From Pseudomonas extremaustralis (GTDB lineage: Bacteria > Pseudomonadota > Gammaproteobacteria > Pseudomonadales > Pseudomonadaceae): a stretch of DNA of 64,000 bases. The stretch's first letter is position 1. Each line of letters opens with the position of its first letter. Positions 9,475 through 18,393 of the stretch are shown here, in pieces. Where the stretch lies: positions 2,960,001 to 3,024,000 of the forward strand of contig NZ_LT629689.1 in the NCBI RefSeq assembly GCF_900102035.1. Reading direction: 5' to 3'. A program made the translations under genes and the position numbers. Below the pieces are notes generated by a model. That model saw nothing but the letters and a program-made list of their open reading frames with translations, searched no databases and was not told where the DNA came from.

Positions 9475-10365
9475 TTACCAGTCGAGGGTGATTCGGCTGC
9501 GGAAATTGCGTTCCTCAGCACTGACCGGGTCGATGAAACGCACGCCCTGGGCCAGCAGTTTCAAGGGGTTGGCGTAGTCGTCCACGGCGTCCTTGATCAC
9601 ATCGGGGTAGAACGGGTCGTTACAGATACTCGCGCCGAGCGCCGTCATGTGAACCCGTAGCTGATGCTTTTTGCCGGTCACGGGGAACAGGCCATAGCGC
9701 CATAAATCGCCATGCTTCTCGCGCACTTCCACGGCGGTTTCGGTGTTGCTGGCACCGGGGCCTTCCTGCATGCGGAAGAAGGGTTCACCGTCCACCAGGC
9801 GGCTTTTATGCACCATCGGAAAAGTCAGGTTCGGCAAGGCCGGGGCAATGGCTTCGTAGAATTTGTCGATCCGACGTGTAGGAAACAACTGTTGATAAGC
9901 TGCGCGACTGGCCGGGTTGGCTGAGAACAGCACCAACCCTGCGGTATGCCGGTCGATGCGATGCAAGGGCACCAGGGACGGGTTGTCCAGGCGACGGATC
10001 AGACGGCGCAACAGGGTTTGCTCAACGTACTCACCGGCGGGGGTCACGGGCAGGAAGTGAGGCTTGTCGGCGACCACCAGATGCTCGTCGGCGTACAGGA
10101 TGGTTTCCTGCACGGGGATTACCTTCTCGTTGGGCACTTCGCGAAAGTAATAGATGCAAAGACCTTCCCTGTAGGCCAGGTCCAGGTGGATCGGGCTGCC
10201 GTTGATATCCAGCACCCGACCGCGGGCGATGCGGTCCAGCCACTGTTCACGACCAATGGCCGGGAAGTGCTCGCACAGGCACTCCAGCACTGTCGCCCAA
10301 CGGCCGGGTGGCAGGTACAGGGTGCTGGCTTGGTGCTGGGACGCGGAGAAAGCAGAAGTGGACAT
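9475..10365 (-). CDS. RluA-family pseudouridine synthase
   Basis: About 296 aa. It converts a uridine in rRNA or tRNA to pseudouridine. The catalytic motif is VPLHRIDRHTAGLVLFS, with the nucleophilic aspartate at about D138; the motifs VADKPHFLPVTP and KKHQLRVHM, typical of the RluA group, are also present. The first ~80 residues include a small S4-like RNA-binding segment (WLDRIARGRVLDINGSP). The start MSTSAFSASQ was chosen over an upstream ATG 15 codons earlier. The exact RNA target cannot be told from sequence. Confidence 0.85.
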   Translation of the reverse strand: MSTSAFSASQHQASTLYLPPGRWATVLECLCEHFPAIGREQWLDRIARGRVLDINGSPIHLDLAYREGLCIYYFREVPNEKVIPVQETILYADEHLVVADKPHFLPVTPAGEYVEQTLLRRLIRRLDNPSLVPLHRIDRHTAGLVLFSANPASRAAYQQLFPTRRIDKFYEAIAPALPNLTFPMVHKSRLVDGEPFFRMQEGPGASNTETAVEVREKHGDLWRYGLFPVTGKKHQLRVHMTALGASICNDPFYPDVIKDAVDDYANPLKLLAQGVRFIDPVSAEERNFRSRITLDW

Positions 10366-10437
10366 GAACATGCTCGAAGCCTGGAAAAACAGGCGGGCAT
10401 TATCCCGCATGGAGCGGGATTGAGCCTAGGGCGGATC

Positions 10438-10773
10438 TCAGGCCTTGGCCAACTCCGCGCGCAGGATCGGCGATGCACTGGCGGCCTCGGTGAATTCCTT
10501 GAGCCAGCGCAGCACGTCCACCGCTTCCCAGCGGCCGGGATCGTAAAGCGCATATAACAAGCCCTGGTACCCGACCACATCCAACTGCTTGTGGTAGCCG
10601 GCGCGCTGGAACAACGCCTCGATCTCCGCAAAGCAGGTGTTGAAATGCACTTTGTTAAACGGCGTCTTGCCTTCCGTGACCAGGCCGTCGAGGCGCAGCT
10701 CGTTCACAGCATCGCGCACGACGTCGGCGGACATGCGATTGACGCTGCTTTTCAGTTGTTCAACATTCACCAC
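10438..10773 (-). CDS. Conserved hypothetical protein, 111 aa
   Basis: I do not recognise the family. It is a soluble, probably all-helical acidic protein beginning MVNVEQLKSSVNRMSADVV. It has no signal peptide, membrane segment or cysteine pair (a single Cys in FNTCFAEIEAL). Its codon usage and good length suggest a real gene. It lies between the pseudouridine synthase and a glutaredoxin-like gene, all on the minus strand, with 72 bases to the former and 74 to the latter. Confidence 0.7.
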   Translation of the reverse strand: MVNVEQLKSSVNRMSADVVRDAVNELRLDGLVTEGKTPFNKVHFNTCFAEIEALFQRAGYHKQLDVVGYQGLLYALYDPGRWEAVDVLRWLKEFTEAASASPILRAELAKA

Positions 10774-10847
10774 GGGCGTTCCCTCTATTCAATCGCTGTA
10801 CAAGCGTACAGTAACTCAATATCTGGAAACCCGCCATCGTCCAAACG

Positions 10848-11084
10848 CTAAAGCAGGAAGGCAACCACCTGCTCAGTGTCGAACGGCCAACCGAGTTCAG
10901 CGCCCGTATCCAGCCGGCGCAGCACCGGAATCCTTAGGCCGTAGGCGTCGACCAGGGCTTCTGAATCGGCGATATCGATCAACTCGACCATCAACCCATG
11001 TTCGACCAACGGCATGATTTCCTCTTCGGCGAGTTCGCACAGATGGCACCCCAGCGTGGTAAACAACTGGCATTCAGGAGGCAT
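10848..11084 (-). CDS. Glutaredoxin-like protein (DUF836 type)
   Basis: 78 aa thioredoxin-fold protein. The redox site is CHLC at residues 13-16 following FTTLG, and the cis-proline is in LRIPVLRR, as in the short glutaredoxin-like DUF836 family. It probably acts as a thiol-disulphide reductant in the cytoplasm; the substrate is unknown. A REP-like hairpin lies just upstream. Confidence 0.85.
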   Translation of the reverse strand: MPPECQLFTTLGCHLCELAEEEIMPLVEHGLMVELIDIADSEALVDAYGLRIPVLRRLDTGAELGWPFDTEQVVAFLL

Positions 11085-11136
11085 GACGAAAGGACCTGCT
11101 CAGAAGTAGGCCATCATTCTAAGCCCGCTGAATACT

Positions 11137-11158
11137 TGTGGCGAGCGGGCTCGCCACA
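11137..11158. repeat. REP-like palindrome
   Basis: The arms TGTGGCGAGC and GCTCGCCACA pair perfectly around a GG centre. This is the common extragenic hairpin of fluorescent pseudomonads. It lies between the divergent glutaredoxin-like and antiporter genes. Confidence 0.75.
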
Positions 11159-11238
11159 GCAACCCCTGATCCAGATCACCATGACCTATAACTGATTCAA
11201 CGATTCTCGCGGCTTTTTGCCGCCTCCCTGCAAGGAAG

Positions 11239-12975
11239 ATGCGTGTGTTCGCCACCCTGCTGATCATTCTGGCCTCATCCCTGGTGGTGATTGCGCTGTT
11301 TCGCCGGCTGCAACTGCCGCCCGTGCTGGGCTACCTGTGCGTAGGCCTGGCCGTGGGCCCTACCGCGCTGGATTGGGTGAATGACAGCGAAGAGCTGCCC
11401 GACCTCGCCGAACTGGGCGTGGTGTTCCTGTTGTTTTCCCTGGGCCTGGAGTTCTCCCTGACCAAGATGCTCAGCCTGCGCAGCGTAGTGTTTGGCCTGG
11501 GCAGCTTGCAGGTATTGGGCTGCGGGGTGCTGCTGGGGGCCTTGCTGATGGCCTTGGGTGTGGCGCCGGGCATCGCCTTGTTGCTCGGAGCGGGACTGGC
11601 GCTGTCGTCCACCGCCATCGTCAGCAAGGAACTGACCAGCCTTGGGGAAATTTTCAGCAGTCATGGCCAGAACGCGATTGGTGTCTTGCTATTCCAGGAT
11701 GTGGTGGCTGTGTTGCTGCTGACGCTGGTCCCGGTGTTCGCCGGCAACAGCGAGCAAACCTGGTATGTGGCGTTGCCGCTGACCCTGGGCAAGACCGTGG
11801 TGTTATTCGTCGGGCTGTTGCTGGCCAGCCGCTGGCTGTTGCCGCGCCTGTTTCGTGAGGTGGCCGCGTCCCATTCGGCCGAGTTGTTCGTGCTGCTGGC
11901 GCTGGTGATTGTGTTGCTCACTGCCTGGTTGACGCACCTGCTGGGCCTGTCCCCTGCCCTTGGCGCGTTCCTGGCCGGTATGCTGCTGGGGGAAAGCCAT
12001 TACCGCCATCAGATCGAAGCGGATATACGACCGTTCCGCGACATCCTGCTGGGGCTGTTCTTTGTCAGCATCGGCATGCTGATCGACCTGCAACTGTTCC
12101 TCAGTCACAGCCTGCTGATCCTCGGCATGACACTTGCGCTGATGCTGGTCAAAGGCTGCGTAGTCGCCGCACTGGTCAAACTGCGCGGCAGCGACAGTGA
12201 AACCGCCTGGCGCAGCGGCCTGGCCCTGGCCCAGGGCGGCGAGTTCTGTTTTGCGTTGATGGCGCAGATGCAACAGAGCCGCCTGATACCGGATGAATTC
12301 AACGGTCTGCTGCTCGCCGCCACGTTTTGCTCAATGCTGCTCACCCCGCTGCTGTTGCGCGCCGCGCCGGCCATTGCCCTGCGCTTGCACCGCAAGCCCA
12401 ATCAGCAAGTGCAACTGGAAGAAATCACCGCGCTCAACGCCCAGTTGCAGGGCCATGCGGTGATCTGTGGCTATGGGCGGGTCGGACAATCCATCGGACG
12501 CTTCCTGCGCCGCGAGCAGCAAGCCTTTATTGCCCTGGATGACGACCCGGAACGGGTACAGGAAGCGGCCACCGACGACAGCAGCGTGCATTACGGCGAC
12601 TGCCGTCGCGGCGCCCTGCTCACTGCGGTCGGCCTGGAGCGCGCGCGCTTGGTGGTGATTGCCGTGGACAATAGCGATGTGGCACTGGTGGTGCTCAAGG
12701 AAGCCCGCCGACTCAACCCGACGGTGCCGATCCTGGTGCGCACCCGTGATGACAGCCAACTGGCAGAGCTCAAAGCCGCGGGCGCCAGCGAAGTGGTGCC
12801 CGAGCTCTTGGAGTCGAGCCTGATGCTCGCCTCCCACGCCTTGATCATGCTGGGCCTACCGGACCAACAGGTTCAGGCGCGGATCGATGATGTGCGGCGC
12901 AACCGCTACCGCCTGCTGCACGGTTTTTACTCGCACCCTGGCAGCGAAGAAGAGGCGCCGATCAATCCTGACTGA
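11239..12975 (+). CDS. CPA2-family potassium/proton antiporter, KefB/KefC type
   Basis: 578 aa. The N-terminal ~380 residues form a 12-13-helix Na/H exchanger domain (opening MRVFATLLIILASSLVVIALF; conserved segment LGVVFLLFSLGLEFSLTKM). It is followed at about residues 405-525 by an NAD-binding RCK/TrkA-N domain with VICGYGRVGQSIGRFL and the acidic IALDDDPERV. There is no separate C-terminal RCK-C domain. Such proteins export K+ in exchange for H+, often under glutathione-adduct or redox control, which would suit the neighbouring glutaredoxin-like gene. AAGGAAG precedes the ATG. The 3' end overlaps the convergent amt gene by 14 bases. Confidence 0.9.
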   Translation: MRVFATLLIILASSLVVIALFRRLQLPPVLGYLCVGLAVGPTALDWVNDSEELPDLAELGVVFLLFSLGLEFSLTKMLSLRSVVFGLGSLQVLGCGVLLGALLMALGVAPGIALLLGAGLALSSTAIVSKELTSLGEIFSSHGQNAIGVLLFQDVVAVLLLTLVPVFAGNSEQTWYVALPLTLGKTVVLFVGLLLASRWLLPRLFREVAASHSAELFVLLALVIVLLTAWLTHLLGLSPALGAFLAGMLLGESHYRHQIEADIRPFRDILLGLFFVSIGMLIDLQLFLSHSLLILGMTLALMLVKGCVVAALVKLRGSDSETAWRSGLALAQGGEFCFALMAQMQQSRLIPDEFNGLLLAATFCSMLLTPLLLRAAPAIALRLHRKPNQQVQLEEITALNAQLQGHAVICGYGRVGQSIGRFLRREQQAFIALDDDPERVQEAATDDSSVHYGDCRRGALLTAVGLERARLVVIAVDNSDVALVVLKEARRLNPTVPILVRTRDDSQLAELKAAGASEVVPELLESSLMLASHALIMLGLPDQQVQARIDDVRRNRYRLLHGFYSHPGSEEEAPINPD

Positions 12976-14170
12976 CCGCGCCGATCTTGTGGATCGACAG
13001 GTCCGCGCCGTAATACTCCTCTTCCTGGCTCAAGCGCAGCCCGTGTACGCGCTTGATCACGCCATACACCAACAGACCGCCCGCCAGCGCCACGGCGATG
13101 CCAAGGGCGGTACCGATCAGTTGACTGACCAGGCTGACGCCCCCCAGTCCGCCCAGCGCCGTCTGGCCGAAGATGCCGCAAGCGATGCCGCCCCACACGC
13201 CGCACAGGCCGTGGAGTGGCCACACACCCAACACGTCATCGATCTTCCAGCGGTCCTGGGCCGCAATGAAGAACCACACAAACAGACCGCCGGCCACCAC
13301 GCCCGTCACCAGCGCACCGACCGGGTGCATCAGGTCCGAACCAGCGCAGATCGCCACCAACCCGGCCAGTGGGCCGTTATGCAGGAAGCCAGGGTCGTTT
13401 CGACCGATCACCAGGGCGGCGACGGTGCCTCCGACCATGGCCATCAACGAGTTGACCGCCACCAGGCCGCTGACGCCGTTCAGCGTTTGCGCGCTCATGA
13501 CGTTAAAACCGAACCAGCCCACGATCAAAATCCACGACCCCAACGCCAGGAACGGAATGCTCGACGGCGCGAACGCCACCAGGCGCCCTTCGCGATAGCG
13601 CCCATTGCGCGGTCCCAACAGCAACACGGCCGCCAGCGCCAGCCAGCCGCCCATGGCGTGCACCACCACGGAACCGGCAAAGTCGTGGAAGCTGGCGCCA
13701 AAGGTTGCCAGCAGCCAGGCCTGCAGGCCGAAATTGCCGTTCCAGACCATGCCTTCGAAAAATGGGTAGATAAACGCGACGATCAGCGCTGTGGCACACA
13801 GTTGCGGAACAAATCGTGCACGCTCGGCAATACCCCCGGAAATGATCGCCGGGATCGCCGCCGCAAAGGTCAGCAAGAAGAAGAATTTCACCAGGCCGTA
13901 ACCATGATCGACGCTGATCACCGCCGCCGGTTGCATGAAGCTCACACCATAGGAGACCCAATAGCCTATAAAGAAGTAGGCCAGGGTGGAGATGGCGAAG
14001 TCGCTGAGGATCTTCGACAGGGCATTGACCTGATTTTTCTGGCGCACAGTACCGACTTCCAGAAACGCAAAGCCGGCGTGCATGGCCAGGACCATGACCG
14101 CACCAATCAGGATGAACAGGGTATTGGAACTGTGGACAAGGGTATCCACCGCACTTTGCAAATTTTCCAT
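12962..14170 (-). CDS. amt: Ammonium transporter (Amt family)
   Basis: 402 aa with 11 membrane helices. The twin conduction histidines are present in VVVHAMGGW and VWPLHGLCGVWGG, and the conserved aspartate precedes the first of these in FHDFAGS. Starts at MENLQSAVDTLVHSSNT; a start 13 codons upstream is possible. No glnK gene is adjacent, unlike the usual glnK-amtB pair, so this is probably a second, orphan transporter. NtrC-like half sites upstream are listed separately. Confidence 0.93.
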   Translation of the reverse strand: MENLQSAVDTLVHSSNTLFILIGAVMVLAMHAGFAFLEVGTVRQKNQVNALSKILSDFAISTLAYFFIGYWVSYGVSFMQPAAVISVDHGYGLVKFFFLLTFAAAIPAIISGGIAERARFVPQLCATALIVAFIYPFFEGMVWNGNFGLQAWLLATFGASFHDFAGSVVVHAMGGWLALAAVLLLGPRNGRYREGRLVAFAPSSIPFLALGSWILIVGWFGFNVMSAQTLNGVSGLVAVNSLMAMVGGTVAALVIGRNDPGFLHNGPLAGLVAICAGSDLMHPVGALVTGVVAGGLFVWFFIAAQDRWKIDDVLGVWPLHGLCGVWGGIACGIFGQTALGGLGGVSLVSQLIGTALGIAVALAGGLLVYGVIKRVHGLRLSQEEEYYGADLSIHKIGAVSQD

Positions 14171-14517
14171 GGAGGTTGGCAGGTCTACATTAAAGGCAAA
14201 AAGCACCAAAGCGGTTCAAGCCAGCGTTTCATGCACTAAATTGGCACCACCGGTTTCACCCTTCTTCAGAGGGCGTGAACCGCTTTAGCGCAGCGATTAA
14301 CACAACAGACCGTTCCCGACAGGGTTTTTCCGCGAGTTTGAGTGATTTAGGGTAAGGTTTTTCAAGGCATTAGCCTCAGGCCGCCCGGATTCGGCGCAGC
14401 GCCTGAGGCATGCGCACCAAGGCAAAGCAAAAGCTGTACCACACAATTGCACTGAACCTTCACCGATACCGGTGACTCGAAACCACACGTACACACCAGC
14501 CAATCACGGAGATATCC
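14171..14517. other. Intergenic region between amt and the DUF883 gene
   Basis: 347 bases without a gene, between two divergent starts. It contains an NtrC-like element at 14232-14249, an imperfect inverted repeat at about 14250-14284 (arms CGGTTTCACCCT and AGGGCGTGAACCG), and a 9-bp hairpin with arms GCCTCAGGC (14373-14381) and GCCTGAGGC (14401-14409). I found no convincing -24/-12 promoter with the right spacing for amt and no open frame that looks coding. Confidence 0.6.
14232..14249 (-). promoter_or_regulatory. NtrC-like enhancer element upstream of amt (tentative)
   Basis: TGCACTAAATTGGCACCA resembles the NtrC site TGCACTATATTGGTGCA in its left half and centre. A second half site GCACCA occurs at 14203-14208. 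Nitrogen control of amt genes is usual; this assignment is inference, and the site is only about 60 bases from the start codon. Confidence 0.35.
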
Positions 14518-14832
14518 ATGGCCAGAAGAACTGCAAAGACTGCTCAAGAAATACTGATGGCGGATTTTCAAACCCTGGTCGACGACACTGAAAAGTTGCT
14601 GGACGACACCGCCCTCCTGGCCGGGGACCAGGCCGATGAGCTGCGCAGCAAGATCAATGAAAGCCTGCTCAAAGCCCGCCAAACCCTGCAACTGACCGAA
14701 GACTCCCTGCGCGAACGCGGCCAGGCAGCGGTCACAGCCACCGAAGATTATGTGCAAGCCAACCCGTGGCAGTCGGTAGGTATCGCCGCCGGCGTGGGCT
14801 TCCTGATCGGTCTGCTGGCTACAAGGCGCTAA
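14518..14832 (+). CDS. DUF883 family protein (YqjD/ElaB-like)
   Basis: 104 aa. A long amphipathic helical stretch of about 75 residues (ADFQTLVDDTEKLLDD and following) leads to a glycine-rich C-terminal membrane anchor (WQSVGIAAGVGFLIGLLATRR). This is the YqjD/ElaB arrangement; in E. coli such proteins are stationary-phase, inner-membrane-anchored and ribosome-associated. It is followed by YqjE-like and YqjK-like genes in the same order as the E. coli yqjDEK cluster. Confidence 0.88.
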   Translation: MARRTAKTAQEILMADFQTLVDDTEKLLDDTALLAGDQADELRSKINESLLKARQTLQLTEDSLRERGQAAVTATEDYVQANPWQSVGIAAGVGFLIGLLATRR

Positions 14833-14835
14833 ATC

Positions 14836-15225
14836 ATGTCTATCGGCGAATCCGGCTCGTCCACGGGCCCAAGTTCAACGTCCCGACGCCTGGGCGCAGC
14901 TGTACTGGGCTTGCTGCACAGCCACGTCGAGTTGTTCGGGATCGAGCTGCAGGAACAAAAGGCACGCACCGTCAGCCTGCTGCTGTTTGCCGGCCTGGCG
15001 CTGGTGTTTGCCCTGCTGTTACTGGTGGGGTTGTCGACATTGGTGATGATCCTGGTGTGGGACACCGGCTACCGCCTGACCGGGATCATCTGCCTCTGCG
15101 TGTTCTACACCCTGGCTGCCGCATTTTGCGGGATACGCTTGAAAGCGGCGGTGTTCGATGAGTCCACGCCGTTCCATGCCACCCTCGAAGAGCTGGCCAA
15201 CGACCGGGAGCGCCTGCTGCCATGA
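14836..15225 (+). CDS. Phage-holin-family membrane protein (YqjE-like)
   Basis: 129 aa. The amphipathic N-terminal part (LGAAVLGLLHSHVELFGIELQEQKAR) is followed by two membrane helices separated by a short WDTGYRLT loop, matching the Holin_X/YqjE family. It starts 3 bases after the DUF883 gene and overlaps the next gene by 4 bases, so the three form one operon. No lysis role is expected; the name comes from the domain family. Confidence 0.87.
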   Translation: MSIGESGSSTGPSSTSRRLGAAVLGLLHSHVELFGIELQEQKARTVSLLLFAGLALVFALLLLVGLSTLVMILVWDTGYRLTGIICLCVFYTLAAAFCGIRLKAAVFDESTPFHATLEELANDRERLLP

Positions 15226-15563
15226 GCCTGACTGAAATCCCGCAAACCGCCTCCCGCCGCGAAATGCGCAAGGCGCTGATTCGCCTGCGCATGGAAATGC
15301 ACCGCCAGGAGATCCGTCACGAGTCCCAGCAACTGATGGCGCCCCTGAACAAAGTGCGTAACCTGGGGCACAGCTGGCAAGACGGCCTGGGCATCAAGCA
15401 CGCGCCGCTGTGGGGCGTGGCCGCCGTCACGCTGATCGGTTTCTTTACCGGCAAAGGTGCCAAGGGCGGCGGCATCGCCAATCTGACGCGCCTGGTGCGC
15501 CTCGGCGCCGGCCTGATCCCATTGATCAAATTGGCGATGCAGGGCAGTTCACGCAAACAGTGA
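15222..15563 (+). CDS. YqjK-position hypothetical protein, 113 aa
   Basis: A basic N-terminal half with a charged helix (SRREMRKALIRLRMEMHRQEIRHE cut here to its character: Arg/Glu-rich) is followed by a hydrophobic segment LWGVAAVTLIGFFTGKGA and a second weak hydrophobic stretch near LGAGLIPLIKLAM. It sits where yqjK sits in E. coli and is translationally coupled to the YqjE-like gene. Function is unknown; I infer an envelope or stress role from its partners. Confidence 0.8.
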   Translation: MSLTEIPQTASRREMRKALIRLRMEMHRQEIRHESQQLMAPLNKVRNLGHSWQDGLGIKHAPLWGVAAVTLIGFFTGKGAKGGGIANLTRLVRLGAGLIPLIKLAMQGSSRKQ

Positions 15564-15595
15564 GCCTTGCTGGCTGCATTCTTGCTAACAGAATC

Positions 15596-15631
15596 GGCCC
15601 GGCCCTCGTTTTCGAGGGCCGGGCCTTTTTT
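15596..15631 (+). terminator. Strong Rho-independent terminator after the DUF883 operon
   Basis: A 13-bp GC-rich stem (GGCCCGGCCCTCG with CGAGGGCCGGGCC) closes a TTTT loop and is followed by six T residues. It separates the envelope trio from the EAL gene. Confidence 0.93.
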
Positions 15632-15655
15632 CTCCACCGCTCTTAAGGAGGCCCC

Positions 15656-16819
15656 GTGATCGACGGGCAACCGTTTGCCTGCTTCCAACCGTTCATCGAC
15701 ACCGCCACCGGTCGTATCGCCGGCGTCGAAGCCTTGGGCCGCTTGCGCCAGGCTGACGGCCGTTTGGAGTCCGTGGGCCCGCTGTTCGCCGACCCGCGCA
15801 CGCCGAGCGTCACCTTGCGCCGCCTCGACCGGCAGATCCGCGACGATGCGCTGCGCCGCTTGCATGAAGCCCCTGAAGACTGGTTTCTGAGCCTGAACAT
15901 CTCACCGCGCTGGATCAACCAACTGCGCCCGGGCCAAGCCTTGCCGAGCCTGAAACAGATTCACGCCCATGGCGTCGACCCGGCGCGCATCGTGTTTGAG
16001 ATCACCGAACTGGGCGGAGATATCCAGCGTCTGACCGACGTGGTCGTGCGCTATCGCGAGGCCGGTGCACGCATCGCCATCGACGATTTTGGCGCTGGCT
16101 ACTCCCAGCTCGATCGAGTGCTGGCGTTGCAGCCGGATATTCTCAAGCTGGACATGCGCCTGTTCCAGGAGGCCGCCCGGGGTGGACCGAGCAGTGAGGT
16201 GGTGCGGGCATTGGCGCAAATGGCAGAAAAGACCGGGTGCTGGATCATTGCCGAAGGCGTGGAAACCGAGGCGCAATTGAGCTTCGCCCTGGAATGCGGT
16301 TCGCGGTATGTCCAGGGCTATCTGTTCGCCCAGGCACAGTTGGACTGGTTCGCCGCCGACGCCTTCGTCCCACGTTTTGCCCAACTGCGTGCGGCGTATG
16401 TCCAACAGAAACTGGCGGAACGCGGACGCGTCAGGCAACTGCGCCAGCAACTGGCCGAACTGATGAACATCCTGCAAACCTGGGCCCAGACCCAGGCGCC
16501 ACTGAATCACTTGCCCCAACTGCCGGCCTTTCCCTGGCTGCTGCGCTTTTACCAGTGCGACCGGCACGGCACCCAGCTGACGCCCAACTTCGAGTGGCGC
16601 CAGGACGCCTGGCAAGCCGACAGCCGCTACCTGGGCCACAACTGGTCATGGCGACCGTACTTCTACCTCCTGCTCGCCGAAGGGTGGGAGGAGCGGCGAC
16701 TGACCTTGTCCTCGACCTACCGCGACGCCACCACCAACCAGTATTGCCTCACCGCCGGACAATTCTTCGATAACGGTCAGCGCTTGCTGTTAATCGATAT
16801 CGACGCAGCCGGGCTGTAG
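15656..16819 (+). CDS. EAL-domain cyclic-di-GMP phosphodiesterase with C-terminal sensor-like domain
   Basis: 387 aa, GTG start with AAGGAG 6 bases upstream. The EAL domain fills residues 1-245: EALGR, the metal-binding N in LSLNIS, E in FEITEL, the pair DD in [11 protein letters not shown] in ILKLDM, E in AEGVET and Q in QGYLFA are all present, so the enzyme should be active. Residues ~250-387 form a separate domain with [15 protein letters not shown] and [20 protein letters not shown], resembling the PDC/Cache-type C-terminal sensor of some EAL proteins, but there are no membrane helices. It is 2.5 kb from a Roc-like two-component set, which may supply its signal; that is inference. Confidence 0.9.
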   Translation: MIDGQPFACFQPFIDTATGRIAGVEALGRLRQADGRLESVGPLFADPRTPSVTLRRLDRQIRDDALRRLHEAPEDWFLSLNISPRWINQLRPGQALPSLKQIHAHGVDPARIVFEITELGGDIQRLTDVVVRYREAGARIAIDDFGAGYSQLDRVLALQPDILKLDMRLFQEAARGGPSSEVVRALAQMAEKTGCWIIAEGVETEAQLSFALECGSRYVQGYLFAQAQLDWFAADAFVPRFAQLRAAYVQQKLAERGRVRQLRQQLAELMNILQTWAQTQAPLNHLPQLPAFPWLLRFYQCDRHGTQLTPNFEWRQDAWQADSRYLGHNWSWRPYFYLLLAEGWEERRLTLSSTYRDATTNQYCLTAGQFFDNGQRLLLIDIDAAGL

Positions 16820-16832
16820 ATTTTCGCTTGCT

Positions 16833-16862
16833 CCGCCCACCCGGAACCGGGAAGCTGGGCGG
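16833..16862 (+). terminator. Hairpin between the EAL gene and dgt
   Basis: The arms CCGCCCA and TGGGCGG (with an inner CCCGG/CCGGG) form a stable hairpin 14 bases before the dgt ribosome site. It lacks a T tract, so it may be an attenuator or a weak terminator. Confidence 0.4.
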
Positions 16863-16890
16863 GTCATTTACTGCACGGAGAGTACCCGCC

Positions 16891-18222
16891 TTGGATTGGC
16901 CCACCCTGCTGACTCGCGAACGTCTTGGCAAGCCCCTGCATAGCCCCGAAGAACTGGGCCGCAGCCCGTTCCACAAAGACCATGACCGCATTATTTTCTC
17001 CGGCGCGTTCCGCCGCCTTGGCCGCAAGACCCAAGTGCACCCGGTGTCGAGCAACGACCACATCCATACCCGGCTGACCCACTCCCTGGAAGTCAGCTGC
17101 GTCGGCCGCTCCCTGGGTATGCGTGTCGGCGAAACCCTGCGCAGTGCCCTGCCCGACTGGTGCGACCCGAGCGATCTGGGCATGGTGGTGCAATCGGCCT
17201 GCCTGGCCCACGACATCGGCAACCCGCCGTTCGGGCATTCCGGCGAAGATGCCATCCGCCACTGGTTCCAGCAGGCGGCCGGACGCGGCTGGCTGGATGA
17301 TATGAGCAACGCCGAGCGCAATGATTTCCTCAATTTCGAAGGCAACGCCCAGGGCTTCCGGGTCCTGACCCAGCTGGAATACCACCAGTTCGACGGCGGC
17401 ACGCGCCTGACCTACGCCACATTGGGCACTTATCTGAAATACCCCTGGACCGCCCGTCACGCGGATTCGCTGGGCTACAAGAAACACAAGTTCGGCTGCT
17501 ACCAGAGTGAACTGCCGATCCTTGAACAGATCGCCCACAAGCTCGGCCTGCCGCAACTCGAAGACCAGCGCTGGGCCCGGCACCCACTGGTTTATCTGAT
17601 GGAGGCGGCAGACGACATCTGCTATGCCCTGATCGACCTGGAAGACGGTCTGGAAATGGACTTGCTTCAATACGCCGAAGTCGAGTCGCTGCTGCTCGAC
17701 CTGGTCGGCGACGACCTGCCGCAGACCTATCGCCAGCTGGGCGCCCAGGACTCCCGCCGACGCAAGCTGGCGATCCTGCGTGGCAAGGCCATCGAGCATC
17801 TGACCAACGCTGCGGCACGGGCCTTCGTCGAACAGCAGGATGCCTTGCTCGCCGGCACCCTGCCCGGCGACTTGGTGGAGCACATGCACGGCCCCGCCAA
17901 GCGCTGCGTACTGGACGCCAAGGACATGGCACGCAAGAAAATCTTCCAGGACAAGCGCAAGACCCTGCATGAAATCGGCGCCTACACCACCCTGGAGATT
18001 CTCTTGAACGCCTTTTGCGGCGCGGCACTGGAGCAGCATGGCGGACGCACGCCCTCCTTCAAGAACCGACGCATTCTCGATCTTTTGGGCAACAACGCAC
18101 CGGACCCCGCCTGGCCGTTGCACGCGTCCTTCCTACGCATGATCGACTTCATCGCCGGCATGACCGACAGCTACGCCACCGAGATGGCGCGCGAAATGAC
18201 AGGGCGCTCCAGCCCTCAATGA
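16891..18222 (+). CDS. dgt: Deoxyguanosinetriphosphate triphosphohydrolase (dGTPase)
   Basis: 443 aa HD-domain enzyme that hydrolyses dGTP (or other dNTPs) to the nucleoside and triphosphate. The HD motif residues are in [11 protein letters not shown] and [17 protein letters not shown]. The conserved start region [23 protein letters not shown] is present. A TTG start (reading [13 protein letters not shown]) is preferred because CGGAGAG lies 8-14 bases upstream and related proteins begin at this residue; an ATG 21 codons earlier overlaps the intergenic hairpin. Confidence 0.92.
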   Translation: MDWPTLLTRERLGKPLHSPEELGRSPFHKDHDRIIFSGAFRRLGRKTQVHPVSSNDHIHTRLTHSLEVSCVGRSLGMRVGETLRSALPDWCDPSDLGMVVQSACLAHDIGNPPFGHSGEDAIRHWFQQAAGRGWLDDMSNAERNDFLNFEGNAQGFRVLTQLEYHQFDGGTRLTYATLGTYLKYPWTARHADSLGYKKHKFGCYQSELPILEQIAHKLGLPQLEDQRWARHPLVYLMEAADDICYALIDLEDGLEMDLLQYAEVESLLLDLVGDDLPQTYRQLGAQDSRRRKLAILRGKAIEHLTNAAARAFVEQQDALLAGTLPGDLVEHMHGPAKRCVLDAKDMARKKIFQDKRKTLHEIGAYTTLEILLNAFCGAALEQHGGRTPSFKNRRILDLLGNNAPDPAWPLHASFLRMIDFIAGMTDSYATEMAREMTGRSSPQ

Positions 18223-18393
18223 CCTCACCGATCATGCCGCCTGTTCACTGAACAGAATCTGCCTACGACGGGAACAGAGCGGCCTGATCGAATTCGCACA
18301 AACATACGAAGAATAATCTCGCACGCTCCGGGCAGATCAGGCGAACAGTTCCTACATGCCCTCCATCGACGCTTGACTCACCGTGTGCCTTCT

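Noticed and set aside
14171..14232. Sigma-54 promoter for amt
   Set aside because: Candidate GG and GC pairs on the minus strand have 8 bases between them instead of the required 10.
12887..14239. A 450-codon plus-strand frame opposite amt
   Set aside because: His/Gln/Arg-rich mirror of the ammonium transporter, no domain and no ribosome site.
14836..15225. Phage holin as evidence for a prophage
   Set aside because: The holin-family name is only a domain label; the DUF883-YqjE-YqjK order is a normal chromosomal envelope operon.
18241..18255. LexA-box-like palindrome CTGTTCACTGAACAG after dgt
   Set aside because: The spacing between CTGT and ACAG is 7, not 8, and it lies downstream of dgt and far from the next start.
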